Shown piece by piece: positions 10,114 through 21,224 of a stretch of DNA of 64,000 nt; position 1 is the first letter of the stretch, and each line of letters begins with the position of its first letter. Source of the DNA: WS-9 sp036274595 (GTDB lineage Bacteria > Eisenbacteria > RBG-16-71-46 > SZUA-252). The notes below the pieces were generated by a model. The model was not told the origin of the DNA. It saw only the letters and a program-made list of their open reading frames with translations, and ran no database searches. Made by a program: the position numbers and the translations under genes. The stretch is taken from NCBI GenBank assembly GCA_036274595.1, contig DASUFL010000038.1, positions 39,227 to 103,226 of the forward strand, given 5' to 3'.

Positions 10114-11234
10114 ACTTCCTCCTGGACCAGGTTGTCCCCATAGTCGGCGTTCCGCTCGTGCCAATCGTGCATGCGGACCGGGAGCCGGTCGTCACGTCCG
10201 ATCGTCAGGATTCGGCCCACGTCCGGGCGCGAGGCCGGAGCGGGTCGCTCCGTGGAGTCCTCGGGCCACGGCGTGCACCCTGTGGCGAGGCCGTGCGCGT
10301 AGAGGCTCGGCCCCAGGGAGGCGGCCAGATGGAGCGCGCCGCGCCGCCCGACCGGTGTCTCGAGCATCCCCGTGACGACGACATCCACTCCGCGCTCCCG
10401 CGCCATGGCCGCGATCGCGCGCGCGGGATAAAGGCCCCCGACGGCCATCGGCTTGAGGACGAGCACGTCCGCCCTGTCGAGGATACGCTCGGCCGAGGCC
10501 AGGTCCACGACGCTCTCGTCCACGGCGATCGGAACGCCCACCGCGCTCTTCACCCGCGCGAGGGCTTCGGGATCGGAGGTGGGCTCCTCGCAGTACTCGA
10601 GGCCGACGTCCTCGAGCGCGCGGAGCGCCTGGGTGGCGTCGGTCTCGCTCCAGGCGCGGTTCGCGTCGATGCGGAGCCGGACCTCGCGGCCCACCGCGTC
10701 GCGCACGGCGCGCACCCGCGCGACGTCCTCCTGGATCGCCATCCCGCCGACCTTGAGCTTCAACGTGCGATAGCCCTCCGCCACCGCCGCGAGCGACGCG
10801 GCCACGAGATCCTCGCGGGGAAGCCGTGGGAGCGCCCCGTTGACCGGAACCTCGTCGACCGAGTGGAGACCGCCGAGCAGGCCGGCGATCGACTTCGTCG
10901 CGCCTTGAGCCATGAGATCGTGAAGCGCGAGATCGAGGGCGTGGCGCGCGCAGGGCGACGCCACGACGGGGGCGAGGCGGTGGAGATCGGACACGGCGTC
11001 GCTGTATCGCTCTCGCGGCATTCCGAGGAGGTATTTCGACGAGAGGCGGAGGGCCGCGATGCTGGAAGGAAGGGTCTCGAGGCCGAAGCCGGGAAGCGGC
11101 GCGCTCTCGCCCAGGCCCCGCGCACCGCCCTCCTCCTCGAGCGCGAGGATGACGCCGCGCCGAGGCTCCCCCGCGGGCCACGGCGGGTCCATTGGGCACT
11201 CGTATGGAGTGAGCGTGAACCGGGCGATCCTCAT
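10110..11234 (-). CDS. menC: o-Succinylbenzoate synthase (enolase superfamily)
   Basis: Dehydrates the MenH product SHCHC to o-succinylbenzoate. The 374-residue frame starts at an ATG whose bases overlap the menA stop as ATGA. The longer open frame upstream lies over menA and is rejected. Enolase-superfamily residues are visible in order: LKLKVGG with the acid/base Lys, then the metal ligands in RIDANRAW, EYCEEP and AVDES, and the second catalytic Lys in LVLKPMAVGG. It sits between menA and menE, and the three are coupled by four-base overlaps. N-acyl-amino-acid racemase is the main alternative for such sequences, but the men context argues against it. Confidence 0.92.
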   Translation of the reverse strand: MRIARFTLTPYECPMDPPWPAGEPRRGVILALEEEGGARGLGESAPLPGFGLETLPSSIAALRLSSKYLLGMPRERYSDAVSDLHRLAPVVASPCARHALDLALHDLMAQGATKSIAGLLGGLHSVDEVPVNGALPRLPREDLVAASLAAVAEGYRTLKLKVGGMAIQEDVARVRAVRDAVGREVRLRIDANRAWSETDATQALRALEDVGLEYCEEPTSDPEALARVKSAVGVPIAVDESVVDLASAERILDRADVLVLKPMAVGGLYPARAIAAMARERGVDVVVTGMLETPVGRRGALHLAASLGPSLYAHGLATGCTPWPEDSTERPAPASRPDVGRILTIGRDDRLPVRMHDWHERNADYGDNLVQEEV

Positions 11235-12172
11235 CCGAGCGCGAGCCCCACCGCGAAGAGGAGGCCGAAGACGAGATGGAGCTGCGCCGTGTCCACGAGC
11301 GTTCGGTTGAGCCCCGGTCCGTCCGTCTTCTCGAAGACGGCCTGGAGCGCGCGCGCGGCGAGCGTCGTCGTCGCGAGCGGAAGCAGCACCCACGCCGAGG
11401 AGAGGCCCTGCGCCCAGAGCGCGATCGGCACCGCGAACGCGGCCAGGAGGAGCGTGGCGAACTCGGCGCGCGTGGCGCGCCGGCCGATGCGCGCGGCGAG
11501 CGTGAGCTTGCCTGCGGCGCGGTCGGTGTCGATGTCGCGCAGATTGTTCACGACGAGGATCGCGGTCGCGAGCGTTCCCACGGGAATGGCCGCGACCCAT
11601 GCCTCGGGATCGAGATCGCCCGCCTGCGCGTAATAAGTGCCCAGCACGGCGACGAGGCCGAAGAAGAGGAATACGAAGACATCTCCGAGCCCGACGTAGG
11701 CGAGCGCGAACGGACCGGCCGTGTAGAGGATCCCGGCCGCGATGGACGCGACGCCGATCGCGAGGATCGGCCACCCGGCGACGGCGATGAGATACGCGCC
11801 GGAGGCGGTCGCGATGCCGAACGCGGCCACCATGCCGGCCGTCACGTCGTCGGCGGACAGCCACCCGCGCGCGAGGACGCGCGGCGGGCCGAGCCGCGCG
11901 GGGGAGTCCGCCCCCTTCTTGTAGTCGTAGAGGTCGTTCGCGAGGTTCGTCCCGATCTGGATCGCGACCGCGCCCACGAAGGTCGCGATGGCGGTGACCA
12001 GCGCGAAGTGGCCGTGGCGCCACGCGAGCACGGTGCCGACGAGAACCGGCACCACCGCGGCCGAAAGGGTCGGGATGCGGCAGGCGTGGATCCAGGCGGC
12101 GACACGGCCCGGATGCCCAGCCGGCAGCGCGCCCGCCTCGGGCTCGGTGAGGATCTCGGTGGAATCGGTCAC
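11231..12172 (-). CDS. menA: 1,4-Dihydroxy-2-naphthoate polyprenyltransferase
   Basis: Membrane UbiA-family prenyltransferase that attaches the isoprenoid tail to DHNA, giving demethylmenaquinone. 313 residues from a GTG four bases after the menB stop. Both Asp-rich motifs are present: NLANDLYDYKKGAD near residue 95 and NNLRDIDTDRAAGK near residue 210. Eight or so hydrophobic segments follow the UbiA pattern. ATGA overlap with menC indicates operon coupling. UbiA homologues differ in substrate, but the complete set of men neighbours makes MenA the natural call. Confidence 0.93.
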   Translation of the reverse strand: MTDSTEILTEPEAGALPAGHPGRVAAWIHACRIPTLSAAVVPVLVGTVLAWRHGHFALVTAIATFVGAVAIQIGTNLANDLYDYKKGADSPARLGPPRVLARGWLSADDVTAGMVAAFGIATASGAYLIAVAGWPILAIGVASIAAGILYTAGPFALAYVGLGDVFVFLFFGLVAVLGTYYAQAGDLDPEAWVAAIPVGTLATAILVVNNLRDIDTDRAAGKLTLAARIGRRATRAEFATLLLAAFAVPIALWAQGLSSAWVLLPLATTTLAARALQAVFEKTDGPGLNRTLVDTAQLHLVFGLLFAVGLALG

Positions 12173-12176
12173 GAGA

Positions 12177-13007
12177 TCAGGGGAGGCGACGGAACTGGCC
12201 GAAGTTGGGCTTCCGCCGCTCCACGTAGGCGTTCCGTCCTTCCTGGGCTTCCTCGGTCATGTAGAAGAGGAGCGTCGCGTTCCCGGCCAATTCTTGAAGT
12301 CCCGCCTGTCCGTCGCAATCGGCGTTGAGCGACGCCTTGAGGCATCGCAGCGCGAGCGGGCTCATCGTCAGGATGTCGCGGCACCAGGCGACCGTCTCCT
12401 CCTCGAGGCGATCGAGCGGCACGACCGTGTTGACGAGCCCCATGTCGAGCGCCTGCTGCGCGTCGTACTGGCGGCAGAGGAACCAGATCTCGCGGGCTTT
12501 CTTCTGACCCACGATGCGCGCGAGATAGGACGATCCGAATCCGCCGTCGAACGACCCGACCTTGGGACCGGTCTGGCCGAAGCGCGCATTGTCGGCCGCG
12601 ATCGTGAGATCGCACACGACGTGGAGCACGTGGCCGCCGCCGATCGCGTAGCCCGCGACCATCGCGATGACCGGCTTCGGAAGCGCGCGGATGCGCTTCT
12701 GCAGATCGAGCACGTTGAGCCGGGGCACCTGGTCGTCGCCGACGTAGCCGGCGTTTCCGCGAACCCGCTGGTCTCCGCCCGAGCAGAACGCCTCGGTTCC
12801 GGCGCCGGTCAGGATCACCACGCCGACCTCGGGGTCCTCGCGCGCCTCGTCCATCGCGTCGATCATCTCGTTCACGGTCTTCGGCCGGAACGCGTTCCGG
12901 ACGTCGGGGCGATTGATCGTGATCTTGGCGATCCCGTCCGCCTTCTCGTAGAGGATGTCGTCGTAGGTCTTCGCAGGTGTCCAGGCGATCGCCGCGGTCA
13001 TGGTCAT
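12177..13007 (-). CDS. menB: 1,4-Dihydroxy-2-naphthoyl-CoA synthase
   Basis: Crotonase-fold enzyme that closes the ring of o-succinylbenzoyl-CoA to DHNA-CoA. 276 residues. The ATG at 13007 was chosen because it overlaps the menH stop as ATGA and has GAGGAG six bases upstream; a second ATG lies two codons later. Motifs typical of MenB are GTEAFCSGGDQ, the oxyanion-hole region AGYAIGGGHVLH, TGPKVGSFDGGFGSSYLAR, and the C-terminal EGRNAYVERRKPNF. SGGDQ and the KVGSFDGG segment separate MenB from ordinary enoyl-CoA hydratases. Confidence 0.96.
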   Translation of the reverse strand: MTMTAAIAWTPAKTYDDILYEKADGIAKITINRPDVRNAFRPKTVNEMIDAMDEAREDPEVGVVILTGAGTEAFCSGGDQRVRGNAGYVGDDQVPRLNVLDLQKRIRALPKPVIAMVAGYAIGGGHVLHVVCDLTIAADNARFGQTGPKVGSFDGGFGSSYLARIVGQKKAREIWFLCRQYDAQQALDMGLVNTVVPLDRLEEETVAWCRDILTMSPLALRCLKASLNADCDGQAGLQELAGNATLLFYMTEEAQEGRNAYVERRKPNFGQFRRLP

Positions 13008-13894
13008 GGGTGGCTCCTCGGGGATGAGAGTGCGCCGGCCGGGTGTCCCCGTCTCACGGACGCCAGATGATCGAGCAGAGCCCGCGCGAACTCCTCGGGC
13101 CGCTCCAGATGAACATTGTGGCCCGCTCCGGGAACGATCCGCACGGAGGCGTTCGGAAGCAGGCCGGAGATCCGGCGCGCGTTCGCGACGTAGGCGGCAT
13201 CGAGCGCGCCGGCCACGAGCAGCGCCGGCTGCCGGATCGCGCCGAGCCGGTCGGTGAGGTCGGGCGCGGCTCCCTGGCCCAGGCCGCGGAGCGACCGCGC
13301 CAGCCCCTCGGGGCGTTGGAGGAGCCGCCTCGCTCGCTGCGCCTCGCGACGGCTCTGGGGCAGGAAGGCCTGCGTGGCGAAGATCGGCTGACTCTCCCAG
13401 TGGGACACGAACCATGCGATGCCGCGCTCCTCGATGTCCTTCGCGAGGCCGTCGTCCCCAAGGCGCCGCTCATCGCGCGCGACGGGATCGGAGATGCCGG
13501 TGGAAACGCTCTCGAGCGTGAGCGAGAGCACTCGAGACGGCGCATCGAGGGGGGCGCGAAGCGCCACCCGGGCTCCCATCGAATAGCCGACCCAGTGCGC
13601 GGCGCCCACCCCGAGCGACGTCAGGATGGCCGCGATGTCGCGGACCGTCGTTTTGGGCCGGTAGCACGAAGGATCGGCCGGAGCGTCCGTGCCTCCATGT
13701 CCCGGCAGATCCACCGCGAGGGTGCGGTACCCGGAACCCGCGAGCGCTTCGGCTGCCTCGCGCCAGTCCTCGGCGGAGCCTGCAAAGCCGTGCAGGAAGA
13801 CGACGGTGTCCGGGCTCCCGGCGTTGCCATGCGCGCGCACCGCGTAGCTCATGCGGCCCACGAGGACGCGGTGCCGGTCGACGCAGCCCCTCAC
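13004..13894 (-). CDS. menH: MenH-like alpha/beta hydrolase (SHCHC synthase)
   Basis: Predicted to eliminate pyruvate from the MenD product SEPHCHC, giving SHCHC. Alpha/beta-hydrolase features are VVFLHGFAGSAEDW near the N-terminus, VDLPGHGGTDAP, the nucleophile elbow VGYSMGARVAL (Ser), a late Asp in VAGALDAAY and the catalytic His in GAGHNVHLERPEEF. The chosen GTG at 13894 overlaps the menD stop as GTGA and has GGAG nine bases upstream, matching the other junctions of this operon. An ATG at 13852 aligns better with the start of E. coli MenH and gives 282 instead of 296 residues. The start is therefore uncertain, the function is not. Confidence 0.88.
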   Translation of the reverse strand: MRGCVDRHRVLVGRMSYAVRAHGNAGSPDTVVFLHGFAGSAEDWREAAEALAGSGYRTLAVDLPGHGGTDAPADPSCYRPKTTVRDIAAILTSLGVGAAHWVGYSMGARVALRAPLDAPSRVLSLTLESVSTGISDPVARDERRLGDDGLAKDIEERGIAWFVSHWESQPIFATQAFLPQSRREAQRARRLLQRPEGLARSLRGLGQGAAPDLTDRLGAIRQPALLVAGALDAAYVANARRISGLLPNASVRIVPGAGHNVHLERPEEFARALLDHLASVRRGHPAGALSSPRSHP

Positions 13895-15675
13895 GGCGCC
13901 GCTCTCCCGTCGACCGCGGCGATCACCTCGGTCCAGAGCGCTTCGTGGTCGGCGCGATTCCGGGCGCGATCCGATGCGATCTCGAGGATGCGCGTCTCGC
14001 GCCGCTCGAGCGCGTCGCGCGCGGAGGACGCGAGCTCGTCCAGGGACGCCGGCGCGTCGTACGGAAGTCCGTACAGCGCGGCCGCGTGCTCGAACCGGAG
14101 CCCGTGCGGCGTCGCGACCAGGCGCTCGAATGCGTCGCCGTGGCGCGCGATCGGAAGGAAGGAGAAGATCCCGCCGCCGTCGTTGTTCACGACCACGATC
14201 GTCGCGGCGACGCCGCGCGCCCGGGCGGCGACGAGCCCGTTGAGATCGTGATGGAAGGAGAGATCGCCGACCACCGCGAGCACGGGGGTTGGTTCGGCCG
14301 CGCTCGCTCCGAGCGCGCTCGACAGCACGCCGTCGATGCCGTTCGCGCCGCGGTTCGCGAGCACGCGGAGGCTCTTGGGCGAGGCGGGGACGAAGAGGTC
14401 GAGGTCCCGGATCGGCATGCTGTTCCCCATGTAGAGGAGCGTCTCCGCGGGCGCGGCCTCGGCGAGCGAGGCCACCGCGCTTCCTTCCGAGATTCCGGAC
14501 GTCCGCGCGATGTGCCGCGCCACGGCGTCGCGCGCCGCGGCTTCGGCGCGGAGGAAAGGCTCGCTCCACGAGGGAAGGGGATCGGCTCCCTTGGCCAGCG
14601 CGTCCGCGAGCGCGTCGGCCGCCGGCGCGGCACTGGCCCTCACGATCTCCGTCGCTCGATGCGCGGGATCGCGCGGCACGCCGCCGTCGTCGACGATCAC
14701 GCGAATCGCGTCCGTGTGGCGTGCCGCGTAGAGATGGTACGCCTTCGACGTGAGCGGCGCGCCGAGCTGCAGCATCACTTCGGGCGCGTAGCGGCCCGCG
14801 AACGCCGGAGCGCGCAGGAAGCCGTCGTAGGCGCCGAGCACGCGCGTGCGATCGTGCGAGCCGTAGCGCACCTGGGACGCCGGATCGGCGAGGATGGGAT
14901 AACCCGTCACCGCCGCGAGCCGCGCGACGGAGTCGGCGTGGCCGGCCGCCGCGTCGGGCCCGCACAGAATGAGCCCGCGGCGCTTCGTGCGGAGGAGCCT
15001 CGCCACGCGCTGGATCGCGCCGGGCGGGGGAGCGGTCGGGTCGGGCAGCGTCGCCTCGCCCTCAGGGCCCTCGGTCCAGCGCGCCGGCAGTGAATCCGGC
15101 TCGGAGACCAAGGGCTCGCGAAACGCGAGATTGAGGTGCACCGGACCGGCCGGCGGTCCGAAAGCCTCGAGGACCGCGCGCCGCGCGAGCCCCGCCACGT
15201 ACGGCGCGAGCGCCGGATCGCCGTCCGGCGCGCCGACCTCGTGGAACCAGCGCACTGCCGGGCCGAAGAGACGGATTTGATCGATGGTCTGGGCCGCGCC
15301 GCAGTCCCGAAGCTCGGGCGGGCGATCCGCGGTGAGGAGGATCAGGGGAACGCGCGCGTGGTGCGCCTCGACGACCGCGGGATGGAGGTTCGCCGCGGCG
15401 GTGCCGGAGGTCGTCACGACGACGACGGGGCGCCCCGATGCCTTGGCAAGGCCCAGCGCGAAGTAGGCGCCGGCCCGCTCGTCCAGCGCGACGTGCGCGC
15501 GGAGCGGCGAGCGATCCACGGCGAGCGCGAGCGGCGCGGAGCGGGAGCCCGCGCAGACGATCGCGTCGCGCACGCCCGCCTGTGCGAGCGACGAAACCAG
15601 CCGCTCCGCCCACTCGAGATTGAGGAGCGCCGCCGCGCTCTGCTTCGCGGCCTCGACCGATCGGATCTCAGCCAC
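13891..15675 (-). CDS. menD: SEPHCHC synthase (thiamine diphosphate enzyme)
   Basis: Condenses isochorismate with 2-oxoglutarate, releasing CO2, the first committed step of the classical menaquinone route. 594 residues from a GTG at 15675 that overlaps the menF stop by eight bases and follows GGAGG. The ThDP-activating Glu lies in HVALDERAGAYFALG, followed by VTTSGTAAANLHPAVVEAHH, LTADRPPELRDCGAAQTIDQ, and the ThDP/Mg site VVGDLSFHHDLNGL...NNDGGGIFSFLP. Length and motif order match MenD. The menH gene follows with a four-base overlap. Confidence 0.95.
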   Translation of the reverse strand: MAEIRSVEAAKQSAAALLNLEWAERLVSSLAQAGVRDAIVCAGSRSAPLALAVDRSPLRAHVALDERAGAYFALGLAKASGRPVVVVTTSGTAAANLHPAVVEAHHARVPLILLTADRPPELRDCGAAQTIDQIRLFGPAVRWFHEVGAPDGDPALAPYVAGLARRAVLEAFGPPAGPVHLNLAFREPLVSEPDSLPARWTEGPEGEATLPDPTAPPPGAIQRVARLLRTKRRGLILCGPDAAAGHADSVARLAAVTGYPILADPASQVRYGSHDRTRVLGAYDGFLRAPAFAGRYAPEVMLQLGAPLTSKAYHLYAARHTDAIRVIVDDGGVPRDPAHRATEIVRASAAPAADALADALAKGADPLPSWSEPFLRAEAAARDAVARHIARTSGISEGSAVASLAEAAPAETLLYMGNSMPIRDLDLFVPASPKSLRVLANRGANGIDGVLSSALGASAAEPTPVLAVVGDLSFHHDLNGLVAARARGVAATIVVVNNDGGGIFSFLPIARHGDAFERLVATPHGLRFEHAAALYGLPYDAPASLDELASSARDALERRETRILEIASDRARNRADHEALWTEVIAAVDGRAAP

Positions 15676-16900
15676 GCAGAACCTCCGCGACGAAGCGCAT
15701 CTTCGCCTCGCACTCCTCCCATTCGCGGTCCGGATCCGAGCCAAGGACGATGCCGGCGCCGGCGTAGAGGAGCGCGCGCCGCCCGTCGAGGAGCGCCGAG
15801 CGAAGCCCGAGCGTGAACTCCCCGTCTCCATCCGCACCCACCCATCCGACGGGCCCGGCGTACCAGCCGCGGTCGTGCGGCTCCCACGCTTCGATCCATT
15901 CGAGCGCCGCGTCACGCGGCGTTCCGAGGACGGCGGGGGAGGGGTGGATGGCCCGCACCAGATCCAGCACGCCGAGCCCCTCGGGGGCGACGCCCTCGAT
16001 CCGCGAGCGCAGGTGGAGCACGTGGCGGAGACGGAACGTGGAGGGCTCGGCCTCGGCGTCCGCGCTCGAGCCCTGCGCGCGGAGCGCCGCCACGATCTCG
16101 CGCGCCACGATCGCGTGCTCGTTCCGCTCCTTGGCATTGCTCCAGAGATGCCGCGCCGCGGCAGCCTCATCCTCTCCTTCGACGCGCGCCGTTCCGGCGA
16201 CCGCGTCGGCATCGATCGCGCGCCCCCTTAGCGACACGAGCCGCTCGGGGCTCGCGCCCAGGAACGCAGTCCCATCGTCCATTCCGATCAGGAATCGGTG
16301 GCATTCGGGGTAGCGCTCGCGCAGCGAGAGGAAGGACGAGAGCGGGTCGTAGGGCCGGGCGCCGGTGAGAACGCGCGACCGCGCGAGCACGACCTTCTCG
16401 AGCGCGCCCGCTTCGATGCGACGGAGCGCCGCCTCCACCGCTCCGGTCCACGCGTCGCGATCGCCGTCGACCCACGGGGACGACGTCATCCGATGGGGCC
16501 TCGGGTCGGCCGATCCCTGCCACGACTCGACGCGGACTCCGCCCTCCGCCTCGCGCACGAGGAGCGTGGACGGAATCCACGCGACCGCATCGGCTCGATC
16601 GCCAAAGGCGAACGCCCCGACCGCGACGGGGCTCGTCCGGGCGCCTTCGCGCCGGGCGGCGGTCGCCGCGGCGTCGAGCCATCGCGCGGCCCCGTCGAAG
16701 CGCTCGGGACCGTGGCCCGCGAAACGGGCGGCCTCGCCCGATCCCACGAGACACGCCCCGCGTGGAGATTCGTAGACGAACCAGGGACGCGGGAGACCGC
16801 TCAGGGACCGGATCCAGGCATCCGGATCGGTGCCGAGGTCGAGCCCGAGCGGGCCGGGCGCCCAGCGGACGTGCGAGATCGGAGCGGGCGTCACAGTCAC
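15668..16900 (-). CDS. menF: Isochorismate synthase
   Basis: Chorismate-binding enzyme that isomerises chorismate to isochorismate, opening the menaquinone pathway. 410 residues from a GTG at 16900 (another GTG two codons later). The C-terminal two thirds carry family motifs: LEKVVLARSR with the catalytic Lys, FLGASPERLVSLRGRAIDADA with AVAGTARV, LWSNAKERNEHAIV, IHPSPAVLGTPRDAALEWI, and YAGPVGWVGADGDGEF then YAGAGIVLGSDPDREWEE. It is first in the men operon. A TATACT box ends six bases before the GTG and no Shine-Dalgarno is visible, so the message may be leaderless. Reading frame continues upstream but lacks homology. Confidence 0.93.
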   Translation of the reverse strand: MTVTPAPISHVRWAPGPLGLDLGTDPDAWIRSLSGLPRPWFVYESPRGACLVGSGEAARFAGHGPERFDGAARWLDAAATAARREGARTSPVAVGAFAFGDRADAVAWIPSTLLVREAEGGVRVESWQGSADPRPHRMTSSPWVDGDRDAWTGAVEAALRRIEAGALEKVVLARSRVLTGARPYDPLSSFLSLRERYPECHRFLIGMDDGTAFLGASPERLVSLRGRAIDADAVAGTARVEGEDEAAAARHLWSNAKERNEHAIVAREIVAALRAQGSSADAEAEPSTFRLRHVLHLRSRIEGVAPEGLGVLDLVRAIHPSPAVLGTPRDAALEWIEAWEPHDRGWYAGPVGWVGADGDGEFTLGLRSALLDGRRALLYAGAGIVLGSDPDREWEECEAKMRFVAEVLRG

Positions 16901-16906
16901 TTCGCG

Positions 16907-16912
16907 AGTATA
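16907..16912 (-). promoter_or_regulatory. -10 box of the men operon, six bases before the menF GTG
   Basis: TATACT on the minus strand, matching TATAAT in five of six positions. The -35 region (TAGGAA at 17 bases) is poor. The expected start of transcription falls on the GTG codon, which implies a leaderless transcript. It faces the nicO -10 box with 21 bases between them. Confidence 0.55.
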
Positions 16913-16933
16913 GATTTTCGTCTCCTGCTTTCC

Positions 16934-16939
16934 TATAGT
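16934..16939 (+). promoter_or_regulatory. -10 box of the NicO transporter gene, six bases before its ATG
   Basis: TATAGT, five of six matches to consensus, ends six bases before the ATG at 16946, and no ribosome site lies between. The -35 position (TAGATT) overlaps the divergent menF -10 box, so the two polymerases should exclude each other. Confidence 0.5.
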
Positions 16940-16945
16940 GCCGCG

Positions 16946-17548
16946 ATGCTCGACCTGGCCGGCTCCCAGCTTCCGCTCCTTCTGGGCTTCGTCCTCGGGC
17001 TCAGGCACGCGCTCGATCCCGACCACCTGGCGGCCATGGGCACGATCGTGAGCCGCGAGCGCAGTCTCTCGCGCGCCGCGCTCCAGGGAGGCCTCTGGGG
17101 CCTGGGGCACACGTCGTCGCTCCTCGTCGTGGGGCTGGCCGTGATCCTGATCGGCGCGCCTCTGCCCGCGTCCTGGTCGCGATGGTTCGAGCTGGCCGTA
17201 GCGGCCATGCTGATCGTGCTCGGCGCGCTGACGTTGATCCGCCGCCGCGTCGATCCGCCCGCGCGTCCGGGGTCCCGGCGTCCGGTCCTGGTCGGTCTCA
17301 TGCACGGTCTCGCGGGAAGCGGGGCGCTCACGATCTTCGTGCTGGCCTCGATCCGCTCGCCCTGGGTCGCGCTCCTGACGATCGCGATCTTCGGCGCGGG
17401 GTCGATCGGCGGGATGATGCTCCTCAGCGGACTCCTCGCCCTGCCGTTCGCATGGACCGGGGCCCCGAAGCTGGGCCGGACGGCCCGGACCCTGGCCGGC
17501 ATCGTCAGCATTGCTGTTGGCCTCTATTGCGGTTACGTTGCCGCTTGA
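16946..17548 (+). CDS. NicO/RcnA-type nickel-cobalt transporter-like membrane protein
   Basis: 200 residues with about six hydrophobic helices. The metal-transport signature of the NiCoT/NicO superfamily, LGLRHALDPDHLAAMGT, lies at residues 18-34 (His-x4-Asp-His). A second His-containing helix reads GGLWGLGHTSSLLVVGLAV, and LVGLMHGLAGSGAL is the third conserved element. Start chosen at the ATG where homology begins; the open frame reaches back into menF antisense without similarity. Substrate (nickel, cobalt or another ion) and direction of transport cannot be told from sequence. It stands alone between the men and act operons; the actA promoter begins inside its last codons. Confidence 0.8.
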   Translation: MLDLAGSQLPLLLGFVLGLRHALDPDHLAAMGTIVSRERSLSRAALQGGLWGLGHTSSLLVVGLAVILIGAPLPASWSRWFELAVAAMLIVLGALTLIRRRVDPPARPGSRRPVLVGLMHGLAGSGALTIFVLASIRSPWVALLTIAIFGAGSIGGMMLLSGLLALPFAWTGAPKLGRTARTLAGIVSIAVGLYCGYVAA

Positions 17549-17573
17549 CGGGCTCGAAGTTGGTGATTAGATT
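17545..17573 (+). promoter_or_regulatory. Sigma70-type promoter of the act/cox operon
   Basis: TTGACG at 17545-17550 and TAGATT at 17568-17573 are separated by exactly 17 bases. The -35 box overlaps the stop codon of the NicO gene. Transcription would begin near 17580, leaving a leader of about 58 bases before actA. One of the best consensus matches in the window. Confidence 0.7.
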
Positions 17574-17637
17574 CACAAAGTTGCTGCCAGAACGGCAGGT
17601 TCGCACTCCCCCCGGAGATAGGAACTAGCTCAGCGCG

Positions 17638-18143
17638 GTGTCGAAGCCGTCGAAACGAGGGCTCGTAACCCTCCTCTTGATCGTCGTCACGCTCGCGCTC
17701 GGCGGATGGGCGTTCCTCGACACGTTCAGCAACGTGGGATACGCCCCTACCCAGCCGATTCCGTTCAGCCACAAGCTCCATGCCGGCACGCGCAAGATTC
17801 CCTGCCTCTATTGCCACGCGAACGCGGAGCGGTCGCGCCACGCGACCATCCCGTCGACGAACGTCTGCATGAACTGCCATCTCGTGGCGCGCACCGACAG
17901 GCCCGCGATCCAGGCGGTCACCAAGCTCTATGAAGAGGGGAAGACGATCCCGTGGGTCCGCGTCCACCGCGTCCCCGACTACGTCTACTTCAGCCACCGC
18001 TGGCACGTCGCGCGGGGCATTGCCTGCCAGACCTGCCATGGACAGATCCAGAACGAGGACGTCGTGCGCCAGGCGGAGAACTTGAAGATGGGCTGGTGCA
18101 TCAGCTGCCACCGTCAGAACAACGCCTCGCAGGAGTGCAACAC

Positions 18144-18156
<13 letters not shown>
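17638..18156 (+). CDS. actA: ACIII subunit ActA, pentaheme cytochrome c
   Basis: Membrane-anchored multihaem cytochrome of alternative complex III, which oxidises menaquinol and passes electrons to cytochrome c or the oxidase. 172 residues from a GTG. One N-terminal transmembrane helix (LVTLLLIVVTLALGGWAFL) is followed by five CXXCH motifs: CLYCH, CMNCH, CQTCH, CISCH and CNTCH. Further His residues (PFSHKLHAG, YFSHRWHVARG) are candidate distal ligands. The ribosome site is weak. First gene of the cluster, overlapping actB by 13 bases. Five haem motifs are the expected number for ActA. Confidence 0.93.
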
Positions 18157-21220
<3,064 letters not shown>

Positions 21221-21224
<4 letters not shown>

